From NCBI RefSeq assembly GCF_003477705.1, contig NZ_QUDV01000006.1:1-64000 (forward strand): DNA of 64,000 nt, read 5' to 3'. The DNA comes from Dorea sp. AF36-15AT (GTDB lineage: Bacteria; Bacillota; Clostridia; Lachnospirales; Lachnospiraceae). Below, piece after piece: positions 28,183-35,828 of this stretch (positions within the stretch are counted from its first letter, which is position 1; each line of letters starts with the position of its first letter). A program made the position numbers and the translations under genes. The notes under the pieces are model-generated. The model was not told the DNA's origin and did not search any database. It was given only the letters and a program-made list of their open reading frames with translations.

Positions 28183-29221
28183 AAAAGGCAGGATGGCACA
28201 AAGTATACTGGTTCTTGTGAGCACAATGTCATTTGCTGTTACAGGGTGTCGGCAGAACCAGAGAATACAGACAGACAGGGAAGTACTTCGGGTTGGTGTG
28301 GTGACATATACACAGGATGATCCATTTATTAATGCACTGACGGACAAGCTAAAAGAAGATCTGAAAGCTATGAGTACCAAAGATGTGAAAGTTATAGTTT
28401 CTGTTAAGAATGGAGACAATGATCAGAAAAATCAGGACGAAACGATAGAAGAAATGATTGATGCCGGATGCGATGTGCTGTGTGTGAATCTGGTAGACAG
28501 AACGGCTCCGGCAAAGATTATTCGACTGGCAAAGCAGGATGATATCCCAATCGTTTTCTTTAATCGGGAACCGGTTAAAGAAGACCTGATGCAATGGGAA
28601 TATCTGTATTATGTGGGATGCAAGGCTGAACAGTCAGGTGTCATGCAGGGTGAGACAGCAGCAGAATATATTAAGAATCATCCGGAAGTAGATAAGAATC
28701 AGGATGGAAAGATACAATATGTGCTTCTGGAAGGAGAGGCAGGGCATCAGGATGCGATCAGTAGAACGGACTATTCTGTCAGAACAGTGCTGGATGCGGG
28801 CATATCTCTTGAAAAGCTCAGTTATCAGTTTGCTGACTGGAACAGAGGGCAGGCAGAAAACAGAATGAACCGTCTGATCAGTCAATATGGAGAAGGGATT
28901 GAATTGATCCTTTCTAATAATGATGAAATGGCATTGGGAGCCGTAGAAGCTTACCGAAAGGCAGGATATGAACCTTCTCAGAGACCGGTTATTTTCGGTA
29001 TCGATGGGTTGGATGATGCACTGGAAGCAATTAAAGATGGGGAAATGCAGGGAACCGTGTATAACGACAAAGAGGATCAGGCATTGCAGATTGCGAAGCT
29101 TGCATATGAAGTGTTCAAGGGTGAACAGCAGGTGAGAAAGGAACTGAAGGAAGGCAGATATTATGTATCGCAGTATCAGCAGGTGGACAGCAGCAATGTG
29201 GAGGAGTTTTTAGACAGATGA
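28175..29221 (+). CDS. Galactose-binding-protein-like lipoprotein, second MglB homolog
   Basis: 348-aa lipoprotein (lipobox VTGC, C25) of the galactose/glucose-binding protein type. The calcium loop DKNQDGKIQ (173-181), followed by VLLEGEAGHQDAISRT, is very close to what is known for E. coli MglB, closer than the transporter MglB at 19063, and SNNDEMALGAVEAYRKAG is also typical. The ATG at 28175 overlaps the upstream stop as ATGAGTAA. There is no transporter next to it; with the kinase and the anchored binding protein it probably forms the sugar-sensing input (inference). It could alternatively feed MglAC. Confidence 0.85.
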   Translation: MSKKGRMAQSILVLVSTMSFAVTGCRQNQRIQTDREVLRVGVVTYTQDDPFINALTDKLKEDLKAMSTKDVKVIVSVKNGDNDQKNQDETIEEMIDAGCDVLCVNLVDRTAPAKIIRLAKQDDIPIVFFNREPVKEDLMQWEYLYYVGCKAEQSGVMQGETAAEYIKNHPEVDKNQDGKIQYVLLEGEAGHQDAISRTDYSVRTVLDAGISLEKLSYQFADWNRGQAENRMNRLISQYGEGIELILSNNDEMALGAVEAYRKAGYEPSQRPVIFGIDGLDDALEAIKDGEMQGTVYNDKEDQALQIAKLAYEVFKGEQQVRKELKEGRYYVSQYQQVDSSNVEEFLDR

Positions 29222-29805
29222 TCGGAGTAAAGCGAATGGATAAAACGTGGACAGATGAATTTTACCGGGAGATGGATGCAGATAAACGTCTGGTATTACT
29301 GAAAGAGAATATTGAGAGTAATCCAACAGAAGAGGATGCATTTCGAAAAAAGCTGTGGATTGCCAGATATGGCAGAAAAAAACCGAAGAAAGATGCGTAT
29401 GTTGGATGTCTTATGGAGTTAAAATATCTGGCTGAGGGCGGTACGCTTGATATTGGCGGGAAAAAGAAACGACAGGCTGCCAGGATCGCAGCAGATATGT
29501 ATCTGAATAGTCCGGAAGTACAGGAGGACAGATACCGGGAAATCTTACAGGAAGAACTGAAACATGTGTTTTTAAAATTCATGGAAGTAAGCAGTCAAGG
29601 AAGAGGGTTTACTTCACTGGTTTTTGGTATGGGACAGTTGTCGGATGAAGGAGTGATTAAAAAAATTGCAGAGCAGATCAGCACGATCGCATTTCAGACT
29701 CCGCACATGTTTCATATGGACAGGGAATTTTACATTTTACAACGAGCAGCACTTTCAGCGTTCCGGGAGGAATATCCGAACCGAGAGCATTTTCTGAAAA
29801 AATAA
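29218..29805 (+). CDS. Conserved-looking protein of unknown function in the gal operon
   Basis: 195-aa soluble, basic, helical protein with no signal peptide, membrane helix or motif I recognise. Its start overlaps the preceding stop (ATGA); an in-frame ATG at 29236 with GGAG upstream is an alternative. Located between the galactose-sensing binding protein and galK, 22 bp before the latter, so it is co-transcribed with galactose genes. Its function is unknown. Confidence 0.75.
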   Translation: MIGVKRMDKTWTDEFYREMDADKRLVLLKENIESNPTEEDAFRKKLWIARYGRKKPKKDAYVGCLMELKYLAEGGTLDIGGKKKRQAARIAADMYLNSPEVQEDRYREILQEELKHVFLKFMEVSSQGRGFTSLVFGMGQLSDEGVIKKIAEQISTIAFQTPHMFHMDREFYILQRAALSAFREEYPNREHFLKK

Positions 29806-29827
29806 AAGAAAGAGGAGAACGAAAGCT

Positions 29828-31108
29828 ATGAGAACTTGGAATGATCTATATAAAATGTTGAAGAATGGGGAGATGGATCGGTCATTGATGCAGACCGGAT
29901 GTGAAGATATAAACGCATACAGGACACGTGCGACAGAAGTCATGAATGGATTTGAAAAAACATTTGGCGTAAAAGAGGATACTTTGGCAGCATTGTGTTC
30001 TGCTCCGGGACGTACAGAAATCTGTGGGAATCATACGGATCATCAGCATGGACATGTTCTGGCGGCAGCAGTGAATCTGGATTTCCTTGCATGTGTGTCA
30101 CCGAATGGGACTCAGACTGTTCACTTCCAGTCAGAGGGCTGGCCGATGACGACGGTAGATCTGTCAGATCTAAAGCAGCAGGAAGCGGAAAAAGAGACGA
30201 CGGCATCTCTGGTGCGGGGAGTAATGGCAGAACTCGCGAAAGCAGGATATACAATAGGCGGATTTGATATGTATGCTGTTTCTAATGTCCTGCCAGGTTC
30301 GGGACTGTCTTCCTCAGCAGCTTGTGAGATATTGTTGGGAGTGGCTGGCAATCATTTGTTTTGTCAGGATGAACTGGATGCGGTAACTCTTGCAAAGATT
30401 GGACAGAAGGCAGAAAACCAGTATTTTGGAAAACCGAGTGGGCTGATGGATCAGACAGCTTCTTCTGTGGGAGATGCAGTGGCTATTGATTTTGCAGATC
30501 CTTCTGCACCGATTGTGCGTTCAGTTACAGCGAACCTGGAAGAACTGGGTCTTGCGTTGTGTATTGTTGACTGTGGCGCAGATCATGCGGCATTGACCGG
30601 AGAGTATGCATCTATTCCTCGGGAAATGGAACAGGTGGCTGCATTCTTTGGGAAAAAAGTGCTTCGTGAAGTGCAGGAAGAAGAGGTATTGAAAGCAATG
30701 CCGCAACTTCGAAGAGCGGTTGGAGACAGGGCAGTTCTCAGAGCCTTACATTTTTATGCAGATGACAGAAGAGCGGTGGAAGAGGCAGATGCGCTGGAGC
30801 GAAGAGACAGGGATGCATTCCTGCAGCTGGTAAAAGAATCCGGACGTTCATCCTGGGAATTGTTGCAGAATATTACACCTGCCGGAGCTGTAGAAGCCCA
30901 GGATATGGCAATTGCACTGGAAGCGGCAGAAATTGCATTGAATGGAAAGGGAGCCTGCCGTGTACATGGAGGCGGATTTGCCGGTACAATCCAGGCATTT
31001 GTTCCGACGGAAAGTGTATCTGAATTCTGTGAAAAAATGGAATTGATGTTGAGAAAAGGATGCTGCCACGTGTTGAATATACGACCGACCGGCGGAATTG
31101 TACTTTAA
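29828..31108 (+). CDS. galK: Galactokinase (GHMP kinase)
   Basis: 426-aa GHMP-family kinase phosphorylating galactose to galactose-1-phosphate. The galactokinase signature is present in a variant form, GRTEICGNHTDHQHG (about 62-76) in place of GRVNLIGEHTDYNDG; the ATP loop VLPGSGLSSSAA and the C-terminal CRVHGGGFAGTIQAF segment are intact. It is about 40 residues longer at the N-terminus than E. coli GalK. Strong AGAGGAG before the ATG. It lies directly before galT. The changed signature leaves some room for a related sugar. Confidence 0.92.
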   Translation: MRTWNDLYKMLKNGEMDRSLMQTGCEDINAYRTRATEVMNGFEKTFGVKEDTLAALCSAPGRTEICGNHTDHQHGHVLAAAVNLDFLACVSPNGTQTVHFQSEGWPMTTVDLSDLKQQEAEKETTASLVRGVMAELAKAGYTIGGFDMYAVSNVLPGSGLSSSAACEILLGVAGNHLFCQDELDAVTLAKIGQKAENQYFGKPSGLMDQTASSVGDAVAIDFADPSAPIVRSVTANLEELGLALCIVDCGADHAALTGEYASIPREMEQVAAFFGKKVLREVQEEEVLKAMPQLRRAVGDRAVLRALHFYADDRRAVEEADALERRDRDAFLQLVKESGRSSWELLQNITPAGAVEAQDMAIALEAAEIALNGKGACRVHGGGFAGTIQAFVPTESVSEFCEKMELMLRKGCCHVLNIRPTGGIVL

Positions 31109-31138
31109 AATATGTGGTGAAAACAGAGGAGGCGTGTC

Positions 31139-32635
31139 ATGAATAGAAATGAGGCTATTACCGGTCTGGCAGAGTATGCGTTGGATAAGGAATTGATTCG
31201 ACCGGAAGAAAAAATATGGGCAGTGAACAGCCTGTTGGATGTATTGGAAATAGATACCTATTCACTAGAAGAACTGCAGGAAAATGAGACAATAAATCTG
31301 ACAGAGCTTCTGGATGTATTGTTAGATGATGCATATGAGCGAGGAGTACTGACAGAGAATTCGGTTGTATATCGGGATCTGCTGGATACGAAGCTGATGG
31401 GGTGCCTGACCCCACGTCCGTCGCAGGTGATGGACCGATTTGCGATGCTTCGGAAAGAATCTTCACAGAAAGCGACAGACTGGTATTATCAGTTCAGTCA
31501 GGACACAAATTATATTCGAAAAGACCGTGTGGCAAAAGACATCCGGTGGAAGACAGCTACAGAGTATGGTGATCTGGATATATCGATTAATCTGTCTAAG
31601 CCGGAGAAAGATCCAAAAGCTATAGCAGCTGCGAGGATGCAGCCTGCATCAGATTATCCGAAATGTATGCTTTGTGTTGAGAATGTAGGATATCCGGGAA
31701 GGCTGAATTTTCCGGCACGTCAGAATCATCGTATCGTTCCGATAGAGATTAATGGGACAGCCTGGTATCTGCAGTATTCTCCATATGTATATTATAACGA
31801 ACATTGCATTTGCTTTAATGAGAAACACACGCCGATGAAGATTGACCGCGCTTGTTTTGCGAAACTTTTAGATTTCGTAAGACAGTTTCCACATTATTTT
31901 GTGGGATCAAATGCGGATCTCCCTATTGTAGGTGGCTCTATTCTGGCACATGATCACTTCCAGGGAGGACATTATACATTTGCCATGGAGAGGGCGCCGA
32001 TTGAGACAGATATAATTTTTGATGGGTATAAGGATGTCAGGGCAGGAATTGTGAAATGGCCAATGTCCGTTATAAGACTTACAGCGAAAGCTCCGGAGCG
32101 CCTGGTAGAACTGGCAGACAGAATCCTTCTCAGCTGGCGCGGATATACAGATGAGAAGGCTATGATCCTGGCAGAGACAGACGGTGAGCCACACAATACG
32201 ATTACTCCAATCGCAAGACGTCGTGGAGAAGACTTTGAACTTGACCTGGTATTGAGGAACAATCTGACTACACCGGAGCATCCATTAGGAGTGTATCATC
32301 CACATGCAGAGCTTCATCATATCAAAAAAGAGAATATTGGTCTGATTGAGGTGATGGGGCTGGCAATTCTTCCTGGCAGGCTTAAGACAGAATTGGCAGC
32401 AGTAGCGGATAAGCTTGTATCGGGCGAAGATATGACGAAAGACCCGCTGACAGCTGTACATGCGGAATGGGCGAATGATATTGCTGCTCGCTATGATATT
32501 ACAGAAGATAATGCATGGACGATTGTTCAGGAAGAGACTGGACTGATATTTGCAAAAGTACTTGAACAGGCTGGCGTATACAGCAGAGATGAAGAGGGAA
32601 AAGAAGCTTTTCTGCGATTTGTTCATCAGGTATAA
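31139..32635 (+). CDS. galT: UDP-glucose--hexose-1-phosphate uridylyltransferase (GalT, Firmicute type)
   Basis: 498-aa GalT of the long Firmicute class (GalT2-like), transferring UMP from UDP-glucose to galactose-1-phosphate. The segments CMLCVENVGYPGRLNFPARQNHR and GGSILAHDHFQGGHYTFAMERA carry the nucleotide-site residues, with the HDHFQGG motif corresponding to the catalytic histidine region. Follows galK by 30 bp and ends the operon before a clear terminator. No galE is seen nearby. Confidence 0.95.
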   Translation: MNRNEAITGLAEYALDKELIRPEEKIWAVNSLLDVLEIDTYSLEELQENETINLTELLDVLLDDAYERGVLTENSVVYRDLLDTKLMGCLTPRPSQVMDRFAMLRKESSQKATDWYYQFSQDTNYIRKDRVAKDIRWKTATEYGDLDISINLSKPEKDPKAIAAARMQPASDYPKCMLCVENVGYPGRLNFPARQNHRIVPIEINGTAWYLQYSPYVYYNEHCICFNEKHTPMKIDRACFAKLLDFVRQFPHYFVGSNADLPIVGGSILAHDHFQGGHYTFAMERAPIETDIIFDGYKDVRAGIVKWPMSVIRLTAKAPERLVELADRILLSWRGYTDEKAMILAETDGEPHNTITPIARRRGEDFELDLVLRNNLTTPEHPLGVYHPHAELHHIKKENIGLIEVMGLAILPGRLKTELAAVADKLVSGEDMTKDPLTAVHAEWANDIAARYDITEDNAWTIVQEETGLIFAKVLEQAGVYSRDEEGKEAFLRFVHQV

Positions 32636-32721
32636 TCTGGATTGTGGTTCTGCGAAAATTAGTATATGCAGAAGAAATCAAGGGAATCTTTCCGTAAGAA
32701 AAATAATGGATTGGTAGATTG

Positions 32722-32768
32722 TACATCAGATGTTGCACATTAATCAGCATCTGATGTATTTTTTTTGT
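32722..32768 (+). terminator. Rho-independent terminator after galT
   Basis: The 11-bp perfect stem TACATCAGATG / CATCTGATGTA (32722-32732 with 32748-32758) is followed by an eight-T run. Confidence 0.92.
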
Positions 32769-32780
32769 GTTTTTCGTCAA

Positions 32781-32809
32781 TTGTATTCATCCAGAAAAGC
32801 ATCTATAAT
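32781..32809 (+). promoter_or_regulatory. Predicted promoter of the AEC transporter gene
   Basis: -35 TTGTAT (32781-32786) and perfect -10 TATAAT (32804-32809), 17 bp apart. Confidence 0.65.
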
Positions 32810-32860
32810 GAATCGGGTTAAGTAGAAAAGAGTAAAAGAAAGTCAAGAAAAGAGGCAAAC

Positions 32861-33793
32861 ATGCAGATAAGCATATTATTGATGAAACAGATCCTGGAAC
32901 TTTTTCTGATGATCTTCATGGGATATGTCATTGTGAAGACAGGACTCTTGAAAGATGAAGACAGTAAGGTAATCTCTAAGATTGTATTGTATCTGATCAT
33001 CCCATGTGTGATTATCAATGCATTTCAGGTGGAGTATACAGATGATAAAGTAAAAGGGCTGTTTCTGGCACTTGTGGCATCCGCGTTGTTACAGGTATTG
33101 CTGCTTTTGATTGTCTGGGGAATTGGAAGAGTATTCCATATGAATGAAGTAGAGACAACATCCATTTACTATTCGAATACGGGAAATTTGATCGTGCCGA
33201 TTGTAACTTATGTGCTGGGCGAAAAATGGGTGTTATATGGATGTGTGGCTATGTGTGTTCAGCTTGTGTTTATCTGGACGCACTGTAAAAGCGTGCTTGG
33301 GAAAGAAGAAAAAACAGACTGGAAAAAGATTGTGTTAAATATCAACATGATCTCAGTATTTCTGGGAGTAGTGCTTTTCGTTACCAGAATACGTCTTCCG
33401 GAACTGGTCAACCATACGCTTAGTTCTGTAGGTTCCATGATTGGACCAGCCAGCATGATTGTTACAGGTATGCTGATCGCAGGAATGAATCTGAAAGAGA
33501 TATTTTCACGTGGAAGAGTCTATGGGATTGCATTTATGAGACTGATCATAATTCCGCTGATTGCGCTTCTGATACTGAAAATAAGTGGACTGGCGACCTG
33601 GGGACAGGATAGTACAAAGATTCTTCTGATTGTATTTCTTTCTGTTATTACACCGTCTGCTTCAACTGTCACACAGATGTGTCAGGTATACGGAAATGAT
33701 TCGCAGTATGCGAGTGCGATTAATGTAATTACTACAATATTTGCAATCATTACAATGCCGTTGATGGTACTTGTGTTTCAGATGGTGATATAG
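32861..33793 (+). CDS. AEC family transporter (auxin efflux carrier type)
   Basis: 310-aa integral membrane protein with about ten hydrophobic helices in two halves, typical of the AEC family of secondary carriers for organic acids and amino acids (malate, malonate or lactate in known members). The substrate cannot be told from sequence. It has its own promoter and terminator and is a single-gene unit between galT and the VWA-ARH pair. Confidence 0.87.
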   Translation: MQISILLMKQILELFLMIFMGYVIVKTGLLKDEDSKVISKIVLYLIIPCVIINAFQVEYTDDKVKGLFLALVASALLQVLLLLIVWGIGRVFHMNEVETTSIYYSNTGNLIVPIVTYVLGEKWVLYGCVAMCVQLVFIWTHCKSVLGKEEKTDWKKIVLNINMISVFLGVVLFVTRIRLPELVNHTLSSVGSMIGPASMIVTGMLIAGMNLKEIFSRGRVYGIAFMRLIIIPLIALLILKISGLATWGQDSTKILLIVFLSVITPSASTVTQMCQVYGNDSQYASAINVITTIFAIITMPLMVLVFQMVI

Positions 33794-33795
33794 GA

Positions 33796-33825
33796 GAAGT
33801 GCTTGTATGAGCGCTTCTTTTTTTG
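33796..33825 (+). terminator. Rho-independent terminator after the AEC transporter
   Basis: An 8-bp stem GAAGTGCT / AGCGCTTC (33796-33803 with 33810-33817, one G-T pair) with a 6-nt loop and a seven-T run. Confidence 0.88.
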
Positions 33826-33870
33826 AATAAATGCAGATGTATTGTTCTGTTATACAGGCTTCTGAAAAAT

Positions 33871-33914
33871 GTCGCATACCATGCGACCATTCATTCTCCT
33901 GTTTTTCTTATAAT
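33871..33914 (+). promoter_or_regulatory. Dyad operator and promoter of the VWA-ARH operon
   Basis: A perfect 7-bp inverted repeat GTCGCAT-ACC-ATGCGAC (33871-33887) stands immediately upstream of and partly over the -35 position of a -10 TATAAT (33909-33914). No good -35 hexamer exists, so the site could bind an activator or a repressor. Its cognate regulator is not in the window. Confidence 0.6.
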
Positions 33915-33945
33915 GAAATCACAATAAAAAAAGGAGGATTTCAAA

Positions 33946-34590
33946 ATGACAGAACTTGTATTTATCTTAGACCGCAGCGGTTCCATGTCGGGACTGGAAA
34001 AGGATACTATCGGAGGTTTTAATTCTATGTTGGAAAAGCAGCGTAAGGAGCCAGGTGATGCCGTGGTATCCACCGTGCTGTTTGACAACGAAACAGAGGT
34101 TATTCATGACCGTGTTGTTATTGCTGATGTACCAAATCTTACAGACAAGGAATATTTCGTGCGTGGCTGCACTGCACTTCTCGATGCGGTTGGAGGTGCA
34201 ATCCACCATATTGGAAATGTTCATAAGTATGCCCGCAAAGAAGATGTGCCGGAAAAGACCCTCTTTATCATCACAACTGATGGTATGGAAAATGCCAGCC
34301 ATCATTACACCTACGATAAGGTGCGCCATATGATTGAACGTCAGAAGGAACGCTATGGTTGGGAGTTCCTTTTCCTCGGTGCAAACATTGATGCGGCAGC
34401 TGAAGCCAAAAGATTTGGTATCGATGAATCTATGGCCGCAAACTATCACTGTGATGAGGTTGGAACGGTACTCAACTATGAAGTCATCAGCGAGGCAATT
34501 ACCAGCGTAAGAACAAGCGCAGCACCATTGTCTGCTGATTGGAAAAAGAAGATTGATGCGGATTACAAGAAGAGAGGTGGAAAGAGATGA
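33946..34590 (+). CDS. von Willebrand factor type A domain protein
   Basis: 214-aa soluble protein that is almost entirely a VWA domain. The MIDAS metal site DRSGSMSG (from D10) is intact, with a later FIITTDGMENAS strand supplying the conserved aspartate. No signal peptide, so cytoplasmic. Strong AAGGAGG before ATG 33946. Its stop overlaps the ATG of the ADP-ribosylglycohydrolase gene (ATGA), implying tight coupling. Codon use (more CGC, CTC, GGC) differs somewhat from neighbours, which may reflect transfer. Its partner protein is unknown. Confidence 0.87.
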   Translation: MTELVFILDRSGSMSGLEKDTIGGFNSMLEKQRKEPGDAVVSTVLFDNETEVIHDRVVIADVPNLTDKEYFVRGCTALLDAVGGAIHHIGNVHKYARKEDVPEKTLFIITTDGMENASHHYTYDKVRHMIERQKERYGWEFLFLGANIDAAAEAKRFGIDESMAANYHCDEVGTVLNYEVISEAITSVRTSAAPLSADWKKKIDADYKKRGGKR

Positions 34591-35402
34591 TTGGAGCAAT
34601 CTTAGGTGATATCATTGGTAGTCCTTATGAATTTGACCGTGGTAACAAGAGTAAAGAGTTCCCTTTATTCTCTCGCAAATCCACCTATACGGATGATACC
34701 GTAATGACTTTGGCTGTCGGTCTGACTTTTCTTGATGCACAGCCGAGTGCTTCAGATGATTGGATTTTGCAAAATTTGGCTAATCGTATGCGTCAATTTG
34801 GAAAGATGTATCCGAATGCCGGGTACGGAGGAATGTTCCGACAATGGCTTCGTAATCCAGAGTGCAAGGCTTACAATAGTTTTGGTAATGGCTCTGCAAT
34901 GCGTGTTTCTTCAGTTGCGTGGTTATATAACAATATCGATGCTGTCAGACACGCAGCAAGGCTTTCAGCTGAAGTTACCCACAATCATCCGGAAGGAATC
35001 AAGGGTGCTGAAGCAACTGCCAGTGCTATTTTTCTGGCAAGGACAGGACATAGCAAGACAGAAATTAAGGAATATATGGAATATGAATTTGGTTATGAAT
35101 TGAGTCGTACTTGCGACGAAATCAGACCCGGATATTTTCATACAGAAACCTGCATGGAAACTGTGCCGGAGGCCATCACGGCTTTCCTGGAGGGAGATAG
35201 TTTTGAGGATGTTATCCGTACTGCGGTATCCCTTGGTGGTGATTGTGATACACTGACGGCTATTGCTGGCGGCATCGCAGAAGGCTTCTATGGTGTTCCT
35301 GTCGAGCTGAAGGAAGAGTGCTATAAGCATTTGCCGGAGCCGTTGCTTAAGGTGTTGAAAGCGTTTGCGGAGTATCTCGAGCGAAATGCTACTGTGAATT
35401 AG
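34587..35402 (+). CDS. ADP-ribosylglycohydrolase family protein (DraG/ARH3 type)
   Basis: 271-aa hydrolase of the ARH fold. Dimagnesium-site motifs are present: the N-terminal GAILGDIIGSPYEF and YTDDTVMT (metal Thr-Asp-Asp) and the C-terminal SLGGDCDTLTAIAGGIAEGFYG, equivalent to the GGDxDT signature. It would remove ADP-ribose from proteins or other acceptors. Translationally coupled to the VWA gene by a 4-nt ATGA overlap. The target is unknown; no ADP-ribosyltransferase gene is seen in the window. Confidence 0.9.
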   Translation: MIGAILGDIIGSPYEFDRGNKSKEFPLFSRKSTYTDDTVMTLAVGLTFLDAQPSASDDWILQNLANRMRQFGKMYPNAGYGGMFRQWLRNPECKAYNSFGNGSAMRVSSVAWLYNNIDAVRHAARLSAEVTHNHPEGIKGAEATASAIFLARTGHSKTEIKEYMEYEFGYELSRTCDEIRPGYFHTETCMETVPEAITAFLEGDSFEDVIRTAVSLGGDCDTLTAIAGGIAEGFYGVPVELKEECYKHLPEPLLKVLKAFAEYLERNATVN

Positions 35403-35828
35403 GTCTTTCTTCCATCTTGTAAGTGATGTTGCTGGGGCAAGCAGCACGGCAGATCTTATTTGTGTAGTGACTTAAGCGGAAACTAAATTGTAAAAATAGC
35501 TGATCTGTACATTGAATTTGAAGCTCTAGTGTGGTAATCTATAAGTTGCTATATTGGAGCTTCTTTTGTTGGAAGGAGCTAAAATAAAATGAACATAGTG
35601 ATATAGAACAAGCTACAAGTATGATAGTAGATGCGATGAAGCTATTAAGATATTAAAGGCTCAAAAAGAGAAAAATGAAAAGAAATTGATAAGGTGGCTT
35701 GTGCATTAAATGTAGGATAAAAATACATATATTATCATGTTTGGTGGCATTCGATATGGCACTTGGTGTGATAAATGGAAAGCGCAAACACTATGAATAA
35801 AGGAACTTTGAAGGAGGAAATATAAAAA
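35403..35828 (+). other. 426-bp gene-free stretch with apparent coding remnants
   Basis: AT-rich spacer between the ARH gene and ychF. It holds a loose hairpin GAAGCTC / GAGCTTC (35520-35526 with 35557-35563) followed by TTTTG, then a ribosome-site-like GGAAGGAG (35571-35578) and ATG 35589 that meets a stop after five codons. Downstream, short open stretches in shifted frames (about 35597-35708, one ending KNEKKLIRWLVH) have a protein-like composition but no start. This looks like a small gene broken by frameshifts; I cannot name it. Confidence 0.4.

Noticed and set aside
33967..34599. A 210-codon minus-strand open frame
   Set aside because: Antisense to the VWA gene, which has a strong ribosome site and an intact MIDAS motif.
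33871..35828. VWA-ARH region as an integrated mobile element
   Set aside because: No integrase, transposase, tRNA attachment site or flanking direct repeat is visible, so only a possible past transfer is noted.
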